Assembly: GCA_947652605.1 (NCBI GenBank)
Contig: OX393577.1
Coordinates: 57,498,108 to 57,562,107 of the forward strand
DNA length: 64,000 nt
Reading direction: 5' to 3'
Source: Elmis aenea
Lineage: Eukaryota > Arthropoda > Insecta > Coleoptera > Elmidae
A program made the translations under genes and the position numbers. The notes under the pieces were generated by a model. That model saw only the letters and a list, made by a program, of their open reading frames with translations. It searched no databases and had not been told where the DNA came from. Positions 1-11,090 of the stretch are shown here, piece after piece (position 1 is the stretch's first letter; the number at the start of each line of letters is the position of its first letter).

Positions 1-290
1 AATCCATCAAAATCGTCTTCATCGGGTAAATGTTTGATATGTGTATGAGGAACACAAACACGATCAAACATTTTTTTGCATTCGTCACAACGAATTTGCG
101 TTTCTGTTGTGATTGGTAAAGAACACACATAGCATTTTTTTACTGGATTTTTTAAATTTTTGTTTAGCTTCAGCTCTTCACGCTTTCTTTTTTTCTCCTC
201 TTTATCTTTTTCTGCTTGAAATTTTAATAACTGTTTCGCTTCAAAAATTTTTTGCAACTTATCGGAGGTAAGAGCAAATGGTGTGCGTTC
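1..290 (-). pseudogene. Frameshifted C-terminal tail of the pogo-like transposase
   Basis: Read on the minus strand one frame away from the main transposase frame, this stretch is open to the window edge. It encodes a Lys/Glu-rich probable coiled coil (KEEKKRKREEL) followed by paired cysteines (CYVC, then CDEC with further His/Cys). This resembles a small C-terminal zinc-binding module. It joins the main frame in sense and length, so I read it as the separated end of the same protein. The stop and the other end of the element lie outside the window. Confidence 0.7.
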
Positions 291-1978
291 ATTTGTCGTT
301 TTTCTTTACGTTTTGGAGTATGCGGCCACATTAAAAATGGTGAAATTGAAGAATTTTGAGTTGAAGTTTTAATAAGTGGAGAATCATTAACGTTGCTACA
401 AGATGGAATGGGTTCATATTTGGAGGGTTTGGTTTGATTATTTACTTCTAATTCTGGTGAATTGCTATTAAGAACTACGGTGACGGCAGTTTCGTCTAAA
501 TCAGTGATTAGTTCATAACATTGTTCCGTATTTGTGTTGTCTTGAGTCACATTCTCTTCCGCGCAAAAATACTTCCATAAATGGAACAACTTTAGAAAGT
601 GGTCACTGTCTTGTTGTTTTTGAAGAATTTCATTCATTGTCTTAAACTGTTCTATTTGCTCATTCCCAACTATGTTAACAAATGTGGCATAACTCATTTT
701 AACGTTTTTTTCCAAAGTAACATTTTTAGCAGCCGTGCTTAAATTTGAACCGAGGCACTTGGAGTAATCCACAGCATCTGGATCGAACGGACATAATCCA
801 CACACTCTAAATCCATTTACGAGTGTTTCAAGTTTGATTGTGGAAACAATTTCAAGTAAAAGTGGTGCAATATTAATTTTATTTAACGTTTTCCCTGGAT
901 TTTCTAATTGCCATTGTCGTACAACTTTACGCCAAGCACCCTTTACTGGACAAAATACAGCTACGTCAGCTGGTTGCAAAATTCGCGTAACATTAGGGTA
1001 AAGTGCGACAAGTTCGATTTGCAGTTTTTTGCACAACAAACTTATTTCATAAGTCATGTGCGATTTATGTCCGTCCACAAAGACGATAACAGGAAATTTA
1101 ATATTATTTTTTACCAAGTATGGATGAAAGATATTTCCTATATATTCATAGAATATTTCTGAAGTCATCCATCCATTATCACTTCGAGAAACTCCCCATT
1201 CTGAGGGTACGGTTTTTGCTATTTTCTCAGGTATTCGTTTATATGGATAAACGATCATTGGTACACAAATACTTCCATTAGCTGAAAACGAAAACATCAC
1301 GGTGATATTTTCTTTGGAAGACCCTTGGTCAATAGAATATACATTTTTTGACCCCTTTTCTGCCAATATCCGGCCAGTTGATGGGCAAATTTGAAAACAA
1401 GTTTCGTCACCGTTAAAAACTCTAGTAGGATCATTTATTACTTCCATGAGATCGTTTTCTATAAAATACTCAATAATTTCCTTAAACCAACTTCTAATAT
1501 CTTTTTCCGACACGCATGCACTCGCAGAAGACATTGCTTCGCTCTGTCGGCAAGCAATTTGTGGATTTCTGCGTAGAAATGCCTTTATCCATCCAGTACC
1601 TGGTTGATTATTCTTAAATGGATTTGGACGAGGATGATTTTCTAGATATTTTTGGACACTAACAATAAGATCGTCAGTTTTACGTGGAAACCCTTTTTTT
1701 CCTAACTCTGCAATCCACTTCACCAATGTTTGTTCTTCATTACCTGTAAGCACCGGCGATGATCCAAAAGATTTCTTATGATCGGGATGTTTTATTTTGA
1801 AATGTATTGTTGATTTTGGTACACCATATTTTTGTGCTATTGTTCTGACTGATAAATTTGGATTACGTTGCAATTCCTCAATTGCCTTAATGATGTCGAA
1901 TGACCCATATTTTCTAAGTTTCGGCATTTTAAATACAAAAGTATGAAGCTTCTTACTTTCAAAACTGTTGAAAAACAT
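224..1978 (-). CDS. pogo/Tigger-like (CENP-B/jerky type) transposase, nearly complete
   Basis: This open frame of 584 codons encodes a cut-and-paste transposase. The first Met gives 17 unconvincing residues; the Met at residue 18 (MPKLRKYGSF, base 1927) is a better start because the psq-type helix-turn-helix begins just after it (about residues 27-65). A second DNA-binding region resembling the CENP-B/Tc5 domain follows at about 75-145. The DDE_1 catalytic core shows NGDE (Asp191), VDGHKSH (Asp302) and LQPADVAVF (Asp338), so the last two acidic residues lie about 35 residues apart, as in pogo-like enzymes. The frame ends early: from about base 290 a different minus frame carries the expected C-terminal tail. 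A one-base loss near 283-290 therefore probably shortened the protein. The catalytic part looks undamaged. Confidence 0.9.
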   Translation of the reverse strand: MFFNSFESKKLHTFVFKMPKLRKYGSFDIIKAIEELQRNPNLSVRTIAQKYGVPKSTIHFKIKHPDHKKSFGSSPVLTGNEEQTLVKWIAELGKKGFPRKTDDLIVSVQKYLENHPRPNPFKNNQPGTGWIKAFLRRNPQIACRQSEAMSSASACVSEKDIRSWFKEIIEYFIENDLMEVINDPTRVFNGDETCFQICPSTGRILAEKGSKNVYSIDQGSSKENITVMFSFSANGSICVPMIVYPYKRIPEKIAKTVPSEWGVSRSDNGWMTSEIFYEYIGNIFHPYLVKNNIKFPVIVFVDGHKSHMTYEISLLCKKLQIELVALYPNVTRILQPADVAVFCPVKGAWRKVVRQWQLENPGKTLNKINIAPLLLEIVSTIKLETLVNGFRVCGLCPFDPDAVDYSKCLGSNLSTAAKNVTLEKNVKMSYATFVNIVGNEQIEQFKTMNEILQKQQDSDHFLKLFHLWKYFCAEENVTQDNTNTEQCYELITDLDETAVTVVLNSNSPELEVNNQTKPSKYEPIPSCSNVNDSPLIKTSTQNSSISPFLMWPHTPKRKEKRQMNAHHLLLPPISCKKFLKRNSY

Positions 1979-2122
1979 AAATAAACAAATAACACTTCCA
2001 AATTAGCTCAATTTAATTAAAGATCATGTTAAGACGGACTAATTATTGTCTTATGACCCCCTTTGATTTTAGAATAGAATTGAATACATATTTTTTAAAC
2101 TTAAGTTAAAAAAAAAAACGTA

Positions 2123-2600
2123 GTCCAATAACTGTCCAATAAAATAATATTAAAAATTCAGTTACCGGACACTGTGTCCAATAACTGAAAATCTCGCTTA
2201 TTTTAGAACAGTTATTGGACAGCATTGGCAATGAACATCCGCTTAGATAAGCTATGCAAAATACGCAAATTACAACTTATTGTTTACCGCTACATTGCGA
2301 TTTTAACTTTTAGAGTAGTTTGTATCCAAAAATAATTTTTTATAAAGAACACATAAATTGTCATCCGTTAAGAAATTGCTTACCAATTGCTTGTTGCGAA
2401 CACTTCAGTGAAAATAAACTAATTTTTAAAGTGATATGTATTTATTTAAACCAAGTATTTGACAACACCTTGAAGCTAGAAGATTAGCTGTACCAACTAT
2501 CACAAAAGAAAAACCCTCTTGTTTTGTAAAAGCTTATTATAGAAATCTACAACGGACTTGTCCAATAACTGTATGGTGTCCAATAACTGTATAGTTTACC
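2123..2600. repeat. Subterminal repeats of the pogo-like element
   Basis: Upstream of the transposase the motif GTCCAATAACTG recurs: forward at 2123, 2176, 2560 and 2578, and reversed at 2209 (CAGTTATTGGAC). A degraded reversed copy at 2159-2172 faces the 2176 copy, making an imperfect palindrome over 2159-2187. Clustered copies of one 12-mer beside a transposase gene suggest binding sites for the transposase near the element end. The true terminus was not fixed; it is probably near 2600. Confidence 0.65.
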
Positions 2601-2829
2601 CTATAACCAAAAAAGTTAAAAAAAAAAAAGTTATGATCTATAAAGACTTTTTTTTGTTAATAAAAAAGATTAGATCATATTCGATCCTAGTCTAGATTTT
2701 TACAATACAGTTTTTTTTTGCATATAACAAGGTAAGTAATTCTTACTAAACGTGTTTAAATCGCATTTAGATCGAATTACTTAGATCAGTTCTCAACCTG
2801 TGAGGTAATCCCCCTGAAAATGGGGCGGG

Positions 2830-3044
2830 CAGAACCGGTCCTAGGGTTTGCGGGGCCGTGTGCGAAAACAAATGCGAGGCCGGATATTTTGATAAAGGGC
2901 CGAGTTAAAGTAAAATGTTACTAAAAAACTGAAAAAACAGGATGGTGATCTAAAAAAAAGCACCCTAGACGGCTTGCGCGGGGCCGGTCTATCCGCGGGG
3001 CCGTGTGCGGTGCACACCCTGCCCCCCCCCCAGGGCCGGCCCTG
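2830..3044. mobile_element. Small hAT-like MITE, GC-rich
   Basis: This 215-bp GC-rich block begins CAGAACCGGTCC and ends CCGGCCCTG, typical of degenerate hAT termini (CAGGGCCGG...). It is flanked by GGGGCGGG (2822-2829) and GGGGTGGG (3045-3052), an 8-bp duplication with one mismatch. The phrase GGGGCCGTGTGCG occurs near both ends. It lies next to a CAGTTCTCAACCTGTG sequence at 2787 that also resembles a hAT terminus. No coding capacity is seen. Confidence 0.6.
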
Positions 3045-3052
3045 GGGGTGGG

Positions 3053-3558
3053 CACAAAATATCTAGAAAGGGGCGCTAAGTAAATTGAAAATCTAAATCA
3101 AAAATGTTTATTAAAAAACTCCCACAACAATAAAAAAACATGCTAGGAATCACAACAGTCACACAGGCGATAGGTTCTTAGTGAATATAATTAGTGTTCA
3201 GGATTTCATGATAGTTTTAAGTTATGATAAAATAAACACTTTAAAAATAGTATCCTCAGTGTAAAAACGGTTAAGAAATAAAAACAAATAGAGTGTTTGG
3301 GAATGACAAAGGCATTGGTAGAGGGCTGCAACCAACTAATATGAAAAATTGAGGCGCAATAAAATTTTGTAAAAAAGGGAAACGCAAATACAAAAAGTTT
3401 AAGAAATACTGACCTAGATAATTCAAACATTTTAAGAAAAAAACTATATATACCTATACATATGCGCACACATGCTGTCAAGTCGTACAATGCCGTAGTT
3501 ATATCTAAGCAGTTAAATTTTTAATTTGTGGGTTTATCCCGATTATTTGTTCTACATA
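3053..3558. other. AT-rich stretch without recognised feature
   Basis: A 94-codon open frame on the minus strand (3206-3490) shows no recognisable domain. I see no repeat or gene signal here. Confidence 0.5.
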
Positions 3559-3560
3559 TA

Positions 3561-5230
3561 CAGGGTGTCCCCGTTATCACCGCGAATATTTTAAGTGGTG
3601 ATAGAGGACCTTTTTCTAAGAAAACATTTTAAGTAAAATTTTTTCCTAAAATCAAATGCTAAGCTGATATCAACACTTACTTGATTTTTTTACACTTCTG
3701 CATTTATAAGACTCTGTAGCCGAAAATATCAATTTTATCGTAAAATACCTCAAAGCTTTTTAATAGAACATAAAATTCTCTACAAAATTAGGGTTATTTA
3801 TTTTTTGTCTACAGGCAATGATTTAAAAGTTATAAGGCAGTTTGTCCAAAAAAATGTAAAAAATTTACAAAATTTAATTGTTTCTTAGACTTTGCAACCG
3901 CTGTATCTTTAAAACGAAAGGTTGTACAAAAAAATGGACGGCTCATTCCGGATAGCAAATTTTATGGGCTACAACTTTGGTCCAGTGAAAGTTTTGGAAA
4001 ATCAAACCGATTTTCCGGAAAAGCTGAAAATAAGGAACAGAGTGTAAAAAAAAATCCGAGAAAAAATGTTTTTTATTTAAAAATGCTTTTAAAGAGAGTG
4101 TGATTATGAACTGAAAATGATGGAGGTCATTTTGAACACTTTTTGAAGTAATTTTGTATTTACATGTTAATTCTATTGTGTTGATGAATTTGCATTGTTT
4201 TGCATTTTATCGTTTTTTTTTCTTCACCTTTTTCACTATTATCAACACTTCTATGATATATTTAGTTTTTTATTGAACAACATATTTATGTAGTCCGTTA
4301 AAAACCTTATCCGCAATAGGCATCCGTTTTGCTCTACGACGTTTTGTTAAAAAGATGCGGCATTTTTAAAAATTATTTATATGCAATTTTACAATTTCTT
4401 GTTAAATTTGTTCGTTAGCTCCTTAAAAAGATGATAAGGGGTGGTTGTCTGAAGAATTTTAGACTTCATAAAAAGCTTTGAAAGTGATGAGATACATAAT
4501 TTTATGAATGGTGACGATGCTATGGCATTTTTAAATAGAAAATATCATTATTCCCCGTTTTTTTTTCTTCGAAAACGATAAAATGTAAAACAATGCAAAT
4601 CCATCTGGACGCAATAAAATTAACATGTAACCACAAAATTACTTCAATAAGTGTTCAAAATGACCTCCATCATTTTCAGTTCATAATCGCACTCTTTTTA
4701 AAAGCATTTTTAAATACAAAACATTATTTCTAGGATTTTTTTTTACACTCTATTCCTTATTTTCAGCTTTTTCGGAAAATCGGTTTGATTTTCCAAAACT
4801 TTTACTTAACCAAAGTTGTAGCCCATAAAATTTGCTATCCGGAATGGGCCGTCGGTTTTTTTTGTTCAACCTTTCGTTTTAAAGATACAGCGGTTGCAAA
4901 GTCTAAGAAACAATTACATTTTGTAAATTTTTTACATTTTTGTGTACAAACTGCCTTATAACTTTTAAACCATTGCCTGTAGACAAAAAATAAATAAAAC
5001 TAATCTTGTAGAAAATTTCATGTTCTATTAAAAAGCCTTAAGGTATTTTACGATAAAATTGATATTTTTGGCTACAGAGTCTTACAAATGCAGAAGTGTA
5101 AAAAAATCAAGTAAGTGTTGATATCAGCTTTGCATTTGATTTTAGGAAAAAATTTTACTTAACATTTTTTCTTAGAAAAAGGTCCTCTATCACCACTTAA
5201 AATATTCGCGGTGATAACGGGGACACCCTG
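3561..5230. mobile_element. Foldback element with about 660-bp inverted arms (mariner-type ends)
   Basis: The element starts CAGGGTGTCCCCGTTATC and ends with the reverse complement, between TA dinucleotides at 3559-3560 and 5231-5232. The left arm runs to about 4220 and the right arm begins about 4571. Phrases such as GGACCTTTTTCTAAG, GTTGATATCAGC and CCTCCATCATTTTCAG appear in both arms as reverse complements, with a few per cent mismatch. A loop of about 350 bp separates them. There is no transposase frame, so the copy is non-autonomous. The TA target and CAGGGTGTCC end fit the mariner/Tc1 superfamily. Confidence 0.85.
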
Positions 5231-5320
5231 TACCTATGTATGTAAATTTTAATGTGTAATCCTTTTAAATTTAAACGTCGGAATAGTGTGGTTTAAAATG
5301 TTAATGAACTTTTAATAATA

Positions 5321-6235
5321 TACAGGGTGTGTATAAATTGGCGGAAGCGCTACACGTGGCGATGTTCTTCGTAAAATTCTAAGTCGAAAATCTTAATACG
5401 AAAATGTTTGTACCATGCTTGCTGTGTCTGCAAGAGGTCCTCAAATTTTTGACATTTGGTCCTTTAAAAAGCCTTATTATTTAATATTTTTTAATGAAAA
5501 TCTGCGATTTGGAATAAAAATAAATTTCGAATAATATTTTTTTCTAGATCTTGTGTTTTTCCTTTCAAAAATTTGTGTTGAAAATAAGTTAATCACTGAT
5601 TTGAATGAAAATAATACACATGGCAACATTGTCATTAGCTGTCATCTCTGTTTTTCTCGTAATTATTTCTAAGTCGAAAATCTTAATACAAAAATGTTGT
5701 ACCATGCTTGCTGTGTCTGCAAGAGGTCCTCAAAGTTTTGACATTCAGTCTTTTAATAAGCGTTATTATACAATATTTGTTAATGAAAAAGCTGCGATTT
5801 GGAATATAAATAAATTTCGAATAATATTTTTTTCTAGATCTTGTGTTTTTCCTTTCAAAAATTTGTGTTGAAAATAAGTTAATCACTGATTTGAATGAAA
5901 ATAATACACATGGCAACATTGTTATTAGCTGTCATCTCTGTTTTTCTCGTAATTATTTCTAGTTTGTGTTAGACGATACCTAAAAGTTTGCAGCTATGTT
6001 AACGAACTGAAGGCCTTCAGTTGGAACAAATATTATAAACACCTAAGTAAAAATTGCTGATAAAAAAATGCCCAAACGCCAATCAATGCATGCAATGTTG
6101 CCAAATTTTTGTTTCTTTAAATGGTTCCTGAGGCAACAGAAGGCATGGTACAACATTTTTGTATTAAGATTTTCGACAGAATTTTACGGAGAAAATCGTC
6201 ACGTGTAGCGCTTCCGCCAATTTATACACCCTGTA
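5321..6235. mobile_element. MITE family M1, copy 1, with internal tandem duplication
   Basis: The ends are TACAGGGTGTGTATAAAT and its near reverse complement, followed by about 50 bp of further terminal inverted repeat (GGCGGAAGCGCTACACGTG). Inside, 5381-5670 and 5671-5960 are two head-to-tail copies of a 290-bp unit with few differences. The second family copy at 52.75 kb has a single unit. No transposase is encoded; short open frames within it are not conserved in phase between the units. Confidence 0.85.
5381..5960. repeat. 290-bp tandem duplication inside MITE M1
   Basis: Unit 1 (5381-5670) and unit 2 (5671-5960) both begin AAGTCGAAAATCTTAATAC and end CGTAATTATTTCT. TTCT occurs at both junctions, a possible microhomology for the duplication. 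Mismatches are few, for example CGAAAATGTT against CAAAAATGTT near the start. Confidence 0.85.
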
Positions 6236-6237
6236 TA

Positions 6238-7350
6238 ATTTTTTTTTCAACGATGACAAATTGTGGCTTACAGAGCATACTCGTTTATTACCTCTGAGGA
6301 AGGATGAAATAAAGCACATCCGAATAGAAAATAAAGAAGTATTTTCTTTAATTGCCAAAAATTTTGTTGACCAACTGTCCCGATAAGAAATTGTGTAGGT
6401 ACCTATCTATTGGTCATTATTGTTTTATCACCTATACATTTGCACATGCAGATATATTTAGTTTTAATGAAAGAGTGAAACGTCGTTTTGACTTGATACA
6501 ATCGTCACACAATGACAATGTGATACTAATTGTATTTTTTTTATGAGGCCATTATTTGTGGTTGGGTATGGTACTGACTGATAATTTTTTTAAAAGCTCT
6601 TTCTATATTTTGCTTAATCGCTTGCCCTGTTTCACCAAATTAGTCAGTCCAAAGCAGTTTTTTTACCTTGTAATTCCAAGGTTCCTTGTTTTTTCCACTG
6701 CTTTCATTACAGTAGCTTAATGAGGAATCCTGTTGTCTTCTAAATACCCTTACAGCCTTAGCTGTTCTTCTTTGGTATTTTGATTTTTTTGTGTATGTCT
6801 CCTTTCTAAATATATCCTTTCTAGTTGTTATCTGTAGGTCAAAGACAGAAAACCATTTAAATAGTACGTGATAAAAGTAGGTAAAAAGGCTTTATTAGAG
6901 GTGATAAACATAATATACTTATAAGAGGGATAGTTTTGAAACACACTCAAATACTAAACAAAAATGTACAGCAAAGTAAATTTTGGCTATAATAATCCTA
7001 AAAAAAGATACATAACAAACGAAGGAAAGAAAAATTTACTGTAGGGTGTATATTTATAGTCTAGTTCTGTTCTAATCTACGGTGGCTGATCATGGACCAT
7101 GAGGAAAAATTAAACCAGTAGGATTAGAAGTATGGAAATAATAAGTTACCGAAATAGTTTACTGTTATTGGACTAAAACAGGATTGCTGATTATTCCCAA
7201 CCCCATTTAAATTATATATTGCGAAAGCAAATACGTGGAATTGCAAATGTCGCCAAATAGACAATCGAATAAACGATGAAACACACCTGTCTGTACAGTT
7301 TGTAAACAATTATGCTATTATTATGACGATCTTTGATACATGACACGTGA
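6238..7350. other. No recognised feature
   Basis: This is AT-rich DNA with short open frames only. I see no terminal repeat, tRNA-like box or protein similarity. Confidence 0.5.
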
Positions 7351-8406
7351 ACCCAAAGAGAATTATTAATAAAAAAATTAGAAAAAATAGGGATAAGTGA
7401 GGTAGCATTGTCTTGGTTTAAATCATACTTACAAAATAGACATCAAAAAGTTAAATATAATAGAACTATATCATCTTGTTTAAAAACCACACATGGTGTA
7501 CCACAAGGAACCGTTCTGGGTCCTCTGCTTTTTGTTGTTTATATAAACAATATGGTTAAATACGCCAAACATTGTGAAATAAAAATGTTTGCGGACGATA
7601 CAATGTTGTTTGTTAGTGGATTTAAAACAAGTGAATTAGTAGATAAGATGAATTTAGATCTAAGTAATATTTATAAATGGCTATGCGATAATAATTTATG
7701 TATTAATGTTGATAAATCCAAATTCATGATTTTGGGAACTAAACACATTATCTATAAAACAAATATTTATAATGCTAATCTGGATGTAAAAATTAGCAAC
7801 ACTAATTTAGAAAGAGTAACCGAAATTAAATACCTTGGTGTTATATTAGATGAAAATTTAACGTTTAAGTTACACGCAAAATACATGATGAACAAAATTT
7901 CCAAAAAGATTTTTCTCTTTAAAAGATGTAGTAAACACATGAGTATGTACACTAGAGTTTTACTGTATATAACAATAATAGCTCCTCATTTTGAGTTTTG
8001 CGCTTCATTACTTATTAATTTAAATAAAAATGAACTTCAACAATTACAGAAATTGCAAAATCGCGCCATGCGCACTATTTTAAAGTGTTCAATTCTTTCC
8101 CCTATCAAGGTTATGTTAAATACACTTCAATTTATGAGTATTAATCAGAGAATAATATTTAGAACATTGGAGCTAGTTTTAAAAATTAAACTACAAAAAA
8201 CACCAAAATATCTGTATGAAAATGTAAAATTAGTCCATGAGATACACAGTTATAAAACTAGAAATAGGCTTGATTTCGTTATAGAGAAATGTACTAAAAG
8301 TCAAACTGCTCGTTCATTATTTTATCAAGGTTTTAAAATATTTAATAATATGCCGCATCAAGTCAAAATATGTAATAATTATAAGAAGGGTATTAAATTA
8401 ATTTAG
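7351..8406 (+). pseudogene. Non-LTR retrotransposon reverse transcriptase, 5'-truncated
   Basis: The open frame begins after a stop at 7348 and has no ATG at its start; the first RT-like residues are RELLIKKLEKIG. It then shows the RT signatures GVPQGTVLGPLL and FADDT (FADD near base 7588), the catalytic palm. A thumb-like region and a C-terminal part follow, with YKTRNRLDF and SLFYQGFKIFNNMP, the usual end of such LINE ORF2 proteins. The fingers, the first catalytic Asp and any endonuclease are missing, so this is a 5'-truncated copy. The remaining 330 codons are uninterrupted, which suggests a fairly recent insertion. The same type of RT, with a similar C-terminus, lies at 39.9-45.0 kb. Confidence 0.85.
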
Positions 8407-8595
8407 GAGTACGTATTAGAACGCTATTAAACTGTTATCTTAGATACTTAGAATTTAGAAGATTTTTAGATTTTTATTTTATTTCATTCTATTTTTATTT
8501 TTATTTTTATTATATTTACTATTACCTATGCAAATTATGTTACAATGTAATAGCAATTGCTAAATAAAGCTAACTTATCATTATCAAGAATACGA
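8407..8595 (+). other. 3' UTR of the 7.3-kb non-LTR element
   Basis: After the RT stop comes a T-rich stretch, then AATAAAG near 8563 and a short TTATCATTATC tail near 8576-8586. This fits the 3' end of a LINE whose tail is a simple repeat rather than poly(A). Confidence 0.5.
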
Positions 8596-8599
8596 ACAA

Positions 8600-9195
8600 T
8601 TGGGACTGTAAATGAATTTAGAAGGCGAGGAGGTAACAGAAATGAAGTAAAAAAATTATCATATTATAATAAAAGTTTGTGAATCCTGCAAATATCTCGG
8701 AGTTCAGTTTAATGGTATCTAATGATTTAGAGAAAAACTATTTAAGAATAAAACAGGCTAAAAGAGCTATAAAAAGTCTGAACATGAAATAAATAGCAAT
8801 TAAATGGGATCCTTTCTATAATCGCAAAACTTGGCGATTAACATAAACGTAAACCGAAAAAAGGAGCCATAGAGATGGAAACTTTACAGAAATTAGTTCA
8901 AATATCAAGACGTGATAGAGCAAGAAAGGAAACAGGTAAAGAGCAAATGGAAAACTTCGATGATAGGTAATAATGAAAAGGAACAGTAAAAATGATATGG
9001 GCATACGCAAAGAATGTGCAACGAATAACTGTTTAAATTTAAAACATGGAACGGAAACCTAATGAAAGAAGAAAGAGAGGAAGACTCCAAAAAAGCTGGG
9101 TTGAAGGAATATGAAGATTGACGGGTGTTCGAAACTTATGAGTAGAGAATTGGAACAACGGAAAAGAATGGAATATTGGCATCGACAAACATCCT
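8600..9195 (+). pseudogene. RTE/LINE-like reverse transcriptase C-terminal remnant
   Basis: Across several broken frames the plus strand encodes pieces typical of the C-terminus of insect LINE ORF2: CKYLGVQFNG, DRARNETGKE, YGHTQRM, then EREEDSKKAGLKEYED. These match the family pattern of RRDRxRNE, WYGHVxRM and RGRPKKxWLEG. Stops and frameshifts are frequent, so it is an old, dead copy. It directly follows the other LINE's 3' end, with no boundary I could fix. Confidence 0.6.
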
Positions 9196-10072
9196 GAAAC
9201 GTTTTTAAATCAATGATATACATAAAGTTTTCATCCTACGATAACCATTCAAGTGTTATCTTGCACATGATAGAAAAACAAAAAACCAAAAACGTTTTGA
9301 GTACTCTAGCAAATACTAACTAGATGTTATGAGACTGTACTGCAAAATTGAAACATGGATCTAATTGTGAACGATGTTGGTTGTGAATAAGTTCATTTAA
9401 TTAATAGTAATAGCAGACTAAACAGTTGAAGTGATATATTTGCAGAACCCTTCACTGCTAGAAGGAAATGTTTGCGTTGTCATTAAGCGAGCTTAGTTCT
9501 GGTTTGACAGAAAATTCGTTTTTGCTAACGTATCAAAGCTATCTTAAAGCAGATTTCATGGTTCTACCGTTTCTGCGTCTTAAATGCTTTTGTATGTAGT
9601 CCATTTGTATATTTATTTTGCTGGAATTTGCCAGCTAAACTTCTCTGATTCACCTATTTTAATACACTTTAATTAGTTAACATACACTCTACTAACTACA
9701 TAATATGTCATATTTCAATTATGTTGCACAAAATAGTTTAAAAAAAAAAGATATTCACCGTAAGTATGATAACATGAAAGTAAAAAACACAATAATATTT
9801 TTTTAAGATTTCATTTAACGTATATTCAAAGTAATTCCATTCAACTGTAATACAGTTCACCTTTCTAATTTTTAAGTTTTTAAAGGATCCCAACCAATCT
9901 TCTTTTGGAATACTTGCAAACTAGTAGTAACAATAAATACCAAGGCAAAGTGGGTTTTTTAACACAAAATCTGAAGAGTCGAAGGTATAATCAGGCATTC
10001 TTGTTAGATGGTGGTACCATATAAGTTTTTTTCTCTCTATGTTGTCGTTGATGTTTGTTTTAATTTACATTA
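9196..10072. other. No recognised feature
   Basis: This is AT-rich sequence with no significant open frame. I see no repeat boundary. Confidence 0.5.
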
Positions 10073-10074
10073 TA

Positions 10075-10648
10075 CAGGGTGTATCAAAATAGTGGACCCG
10101 ATTTCAAGGCTGTATATTTCACGAACGCAACATGCTACAATGACGAAACTAGTTGCAAACGGTTTATCACAATATCAAGTTTTATTAAGCATTTTATAAA
10201 TGCTCTATGTGCCCTCCACCAGCTGTACGGACTACGGACAACATCGAAAATTGAATTCGTTCCAAACGCTTCTCAAAGTGTCTTCTTTCGCTGAAGTCAC
10301 CGCTGCTGTGATTCTGTTTTTGAGGTCATTCAGATTAGTTGCTATTTGTGGCACAAAAACACGTTCTTTAACGTATCCCTGCAAGAAAAAATCGCAGGGT
10401 GTAATAATAACTGATTCAGTCTTGCTGAACGCTGAACTTCAGAAAGCAAAAGCCTTACGTTGTGGGGTCGCCATCTTCCAAATAATTATTGAGGTTAGGG
10501 ACTTTGTGTGATAGGAGAGCCATCTAGTGGTAATCATTTAAAATTCTAAACCTTCCTCTCTCAAGTGGTAAAAGTTTTATGAATGGGAAGTTGGTGGTTA
10601 CTGAAATATGGCGATTTCAAATCAGGTCCAACATTTTGATACGCCCTG
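10075..10648 (-). mobile_element. Internally deleted mariner-like element
   Basis: The ends CAGGGTGTATCAAAATAG and, reversed, CAGGGCGTATCAAAATG are terminal inverted repeats next to TA on both sides. The 574-bp body retains only the C-terminus of a transposase on the minus strand. Confidence 0.8.
10195..10412 (-). pseudogene. Mariner-like (DDE_3 type) transposase C-terminal fragment
   Basis: On the minus strand the frame reads TPCDFFLQGYVKERVFVPQ, then NDLKNRITAAV and EDTLRSVWNEFNFR. After a small frame slip it ends GGGHIEHL and a stop. In the family, DFFLWGYVKxxVYVPP is the region around the last catalytic acidic residue and xGAHIEHL is the usual C-terminus. Here the Asp of the CDFF motif is still present, but the first two catalytic residues are absent. 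It is a deletion derivative that could move only with help from another copy. Confidence 0.75.
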
Positions 10649-10739
10649 TATTTATTATTTCCGCTCGCGCGGCAGCCTCGCACTCACAGCCCAGCCACGG
10701 CTCGCGAGGCTGCCTCGCGAGGCCGCCTCTCAAAGTGAA

Positions 10740-11090
10740 TACGCGGCTATTTCTAATTTCCTTATCATCCGACCCATCTGAGGTTAGAGTCGCTCCCAAA
10801 TATTTATATATCCTTGTTTGTTTAATTTCTAAATTTCCTAATTTTAAGTCTTTTTCATTTACCCTACAACCATGTATTCCGCTTTTTGCATATTTATCTC
10901 CAAACCCCATTTTGTATTAGTTTTTTTTGCCACACAATTTACAGCCTGTTCCTATTCGGCCATTATGACTTGGTCGTTTGCGAATATCAATGTTGGGTGG
11001 TGTTCATCACCAGTAGTCTCATATTCCTACATTTCTTTAGCCAGTTAGTCAAAGCTGACTTGATGTAAATTTCGAATAAATTAAGTTTAT
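10740..11090 (-). pseudogene. RTE-like LINE reverse transcriptase fragment with mutated FADD
   Basis: The minus strand encodes LIFANDQVIMAE, then TKWGLEINMQKAEYMVVG, KDLKLGNLEI and YKYLGATLTSDGSDDKEI. This is the order around the RT active site in RTE-type elements, where the motif is normally FADDQVVMAE. Here the first Asp of the pair is Asn, and a stop follows MAE. A stop also splits the part after VVG. The fragment abuts the mariner element at its left. Confidence 0.7.
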
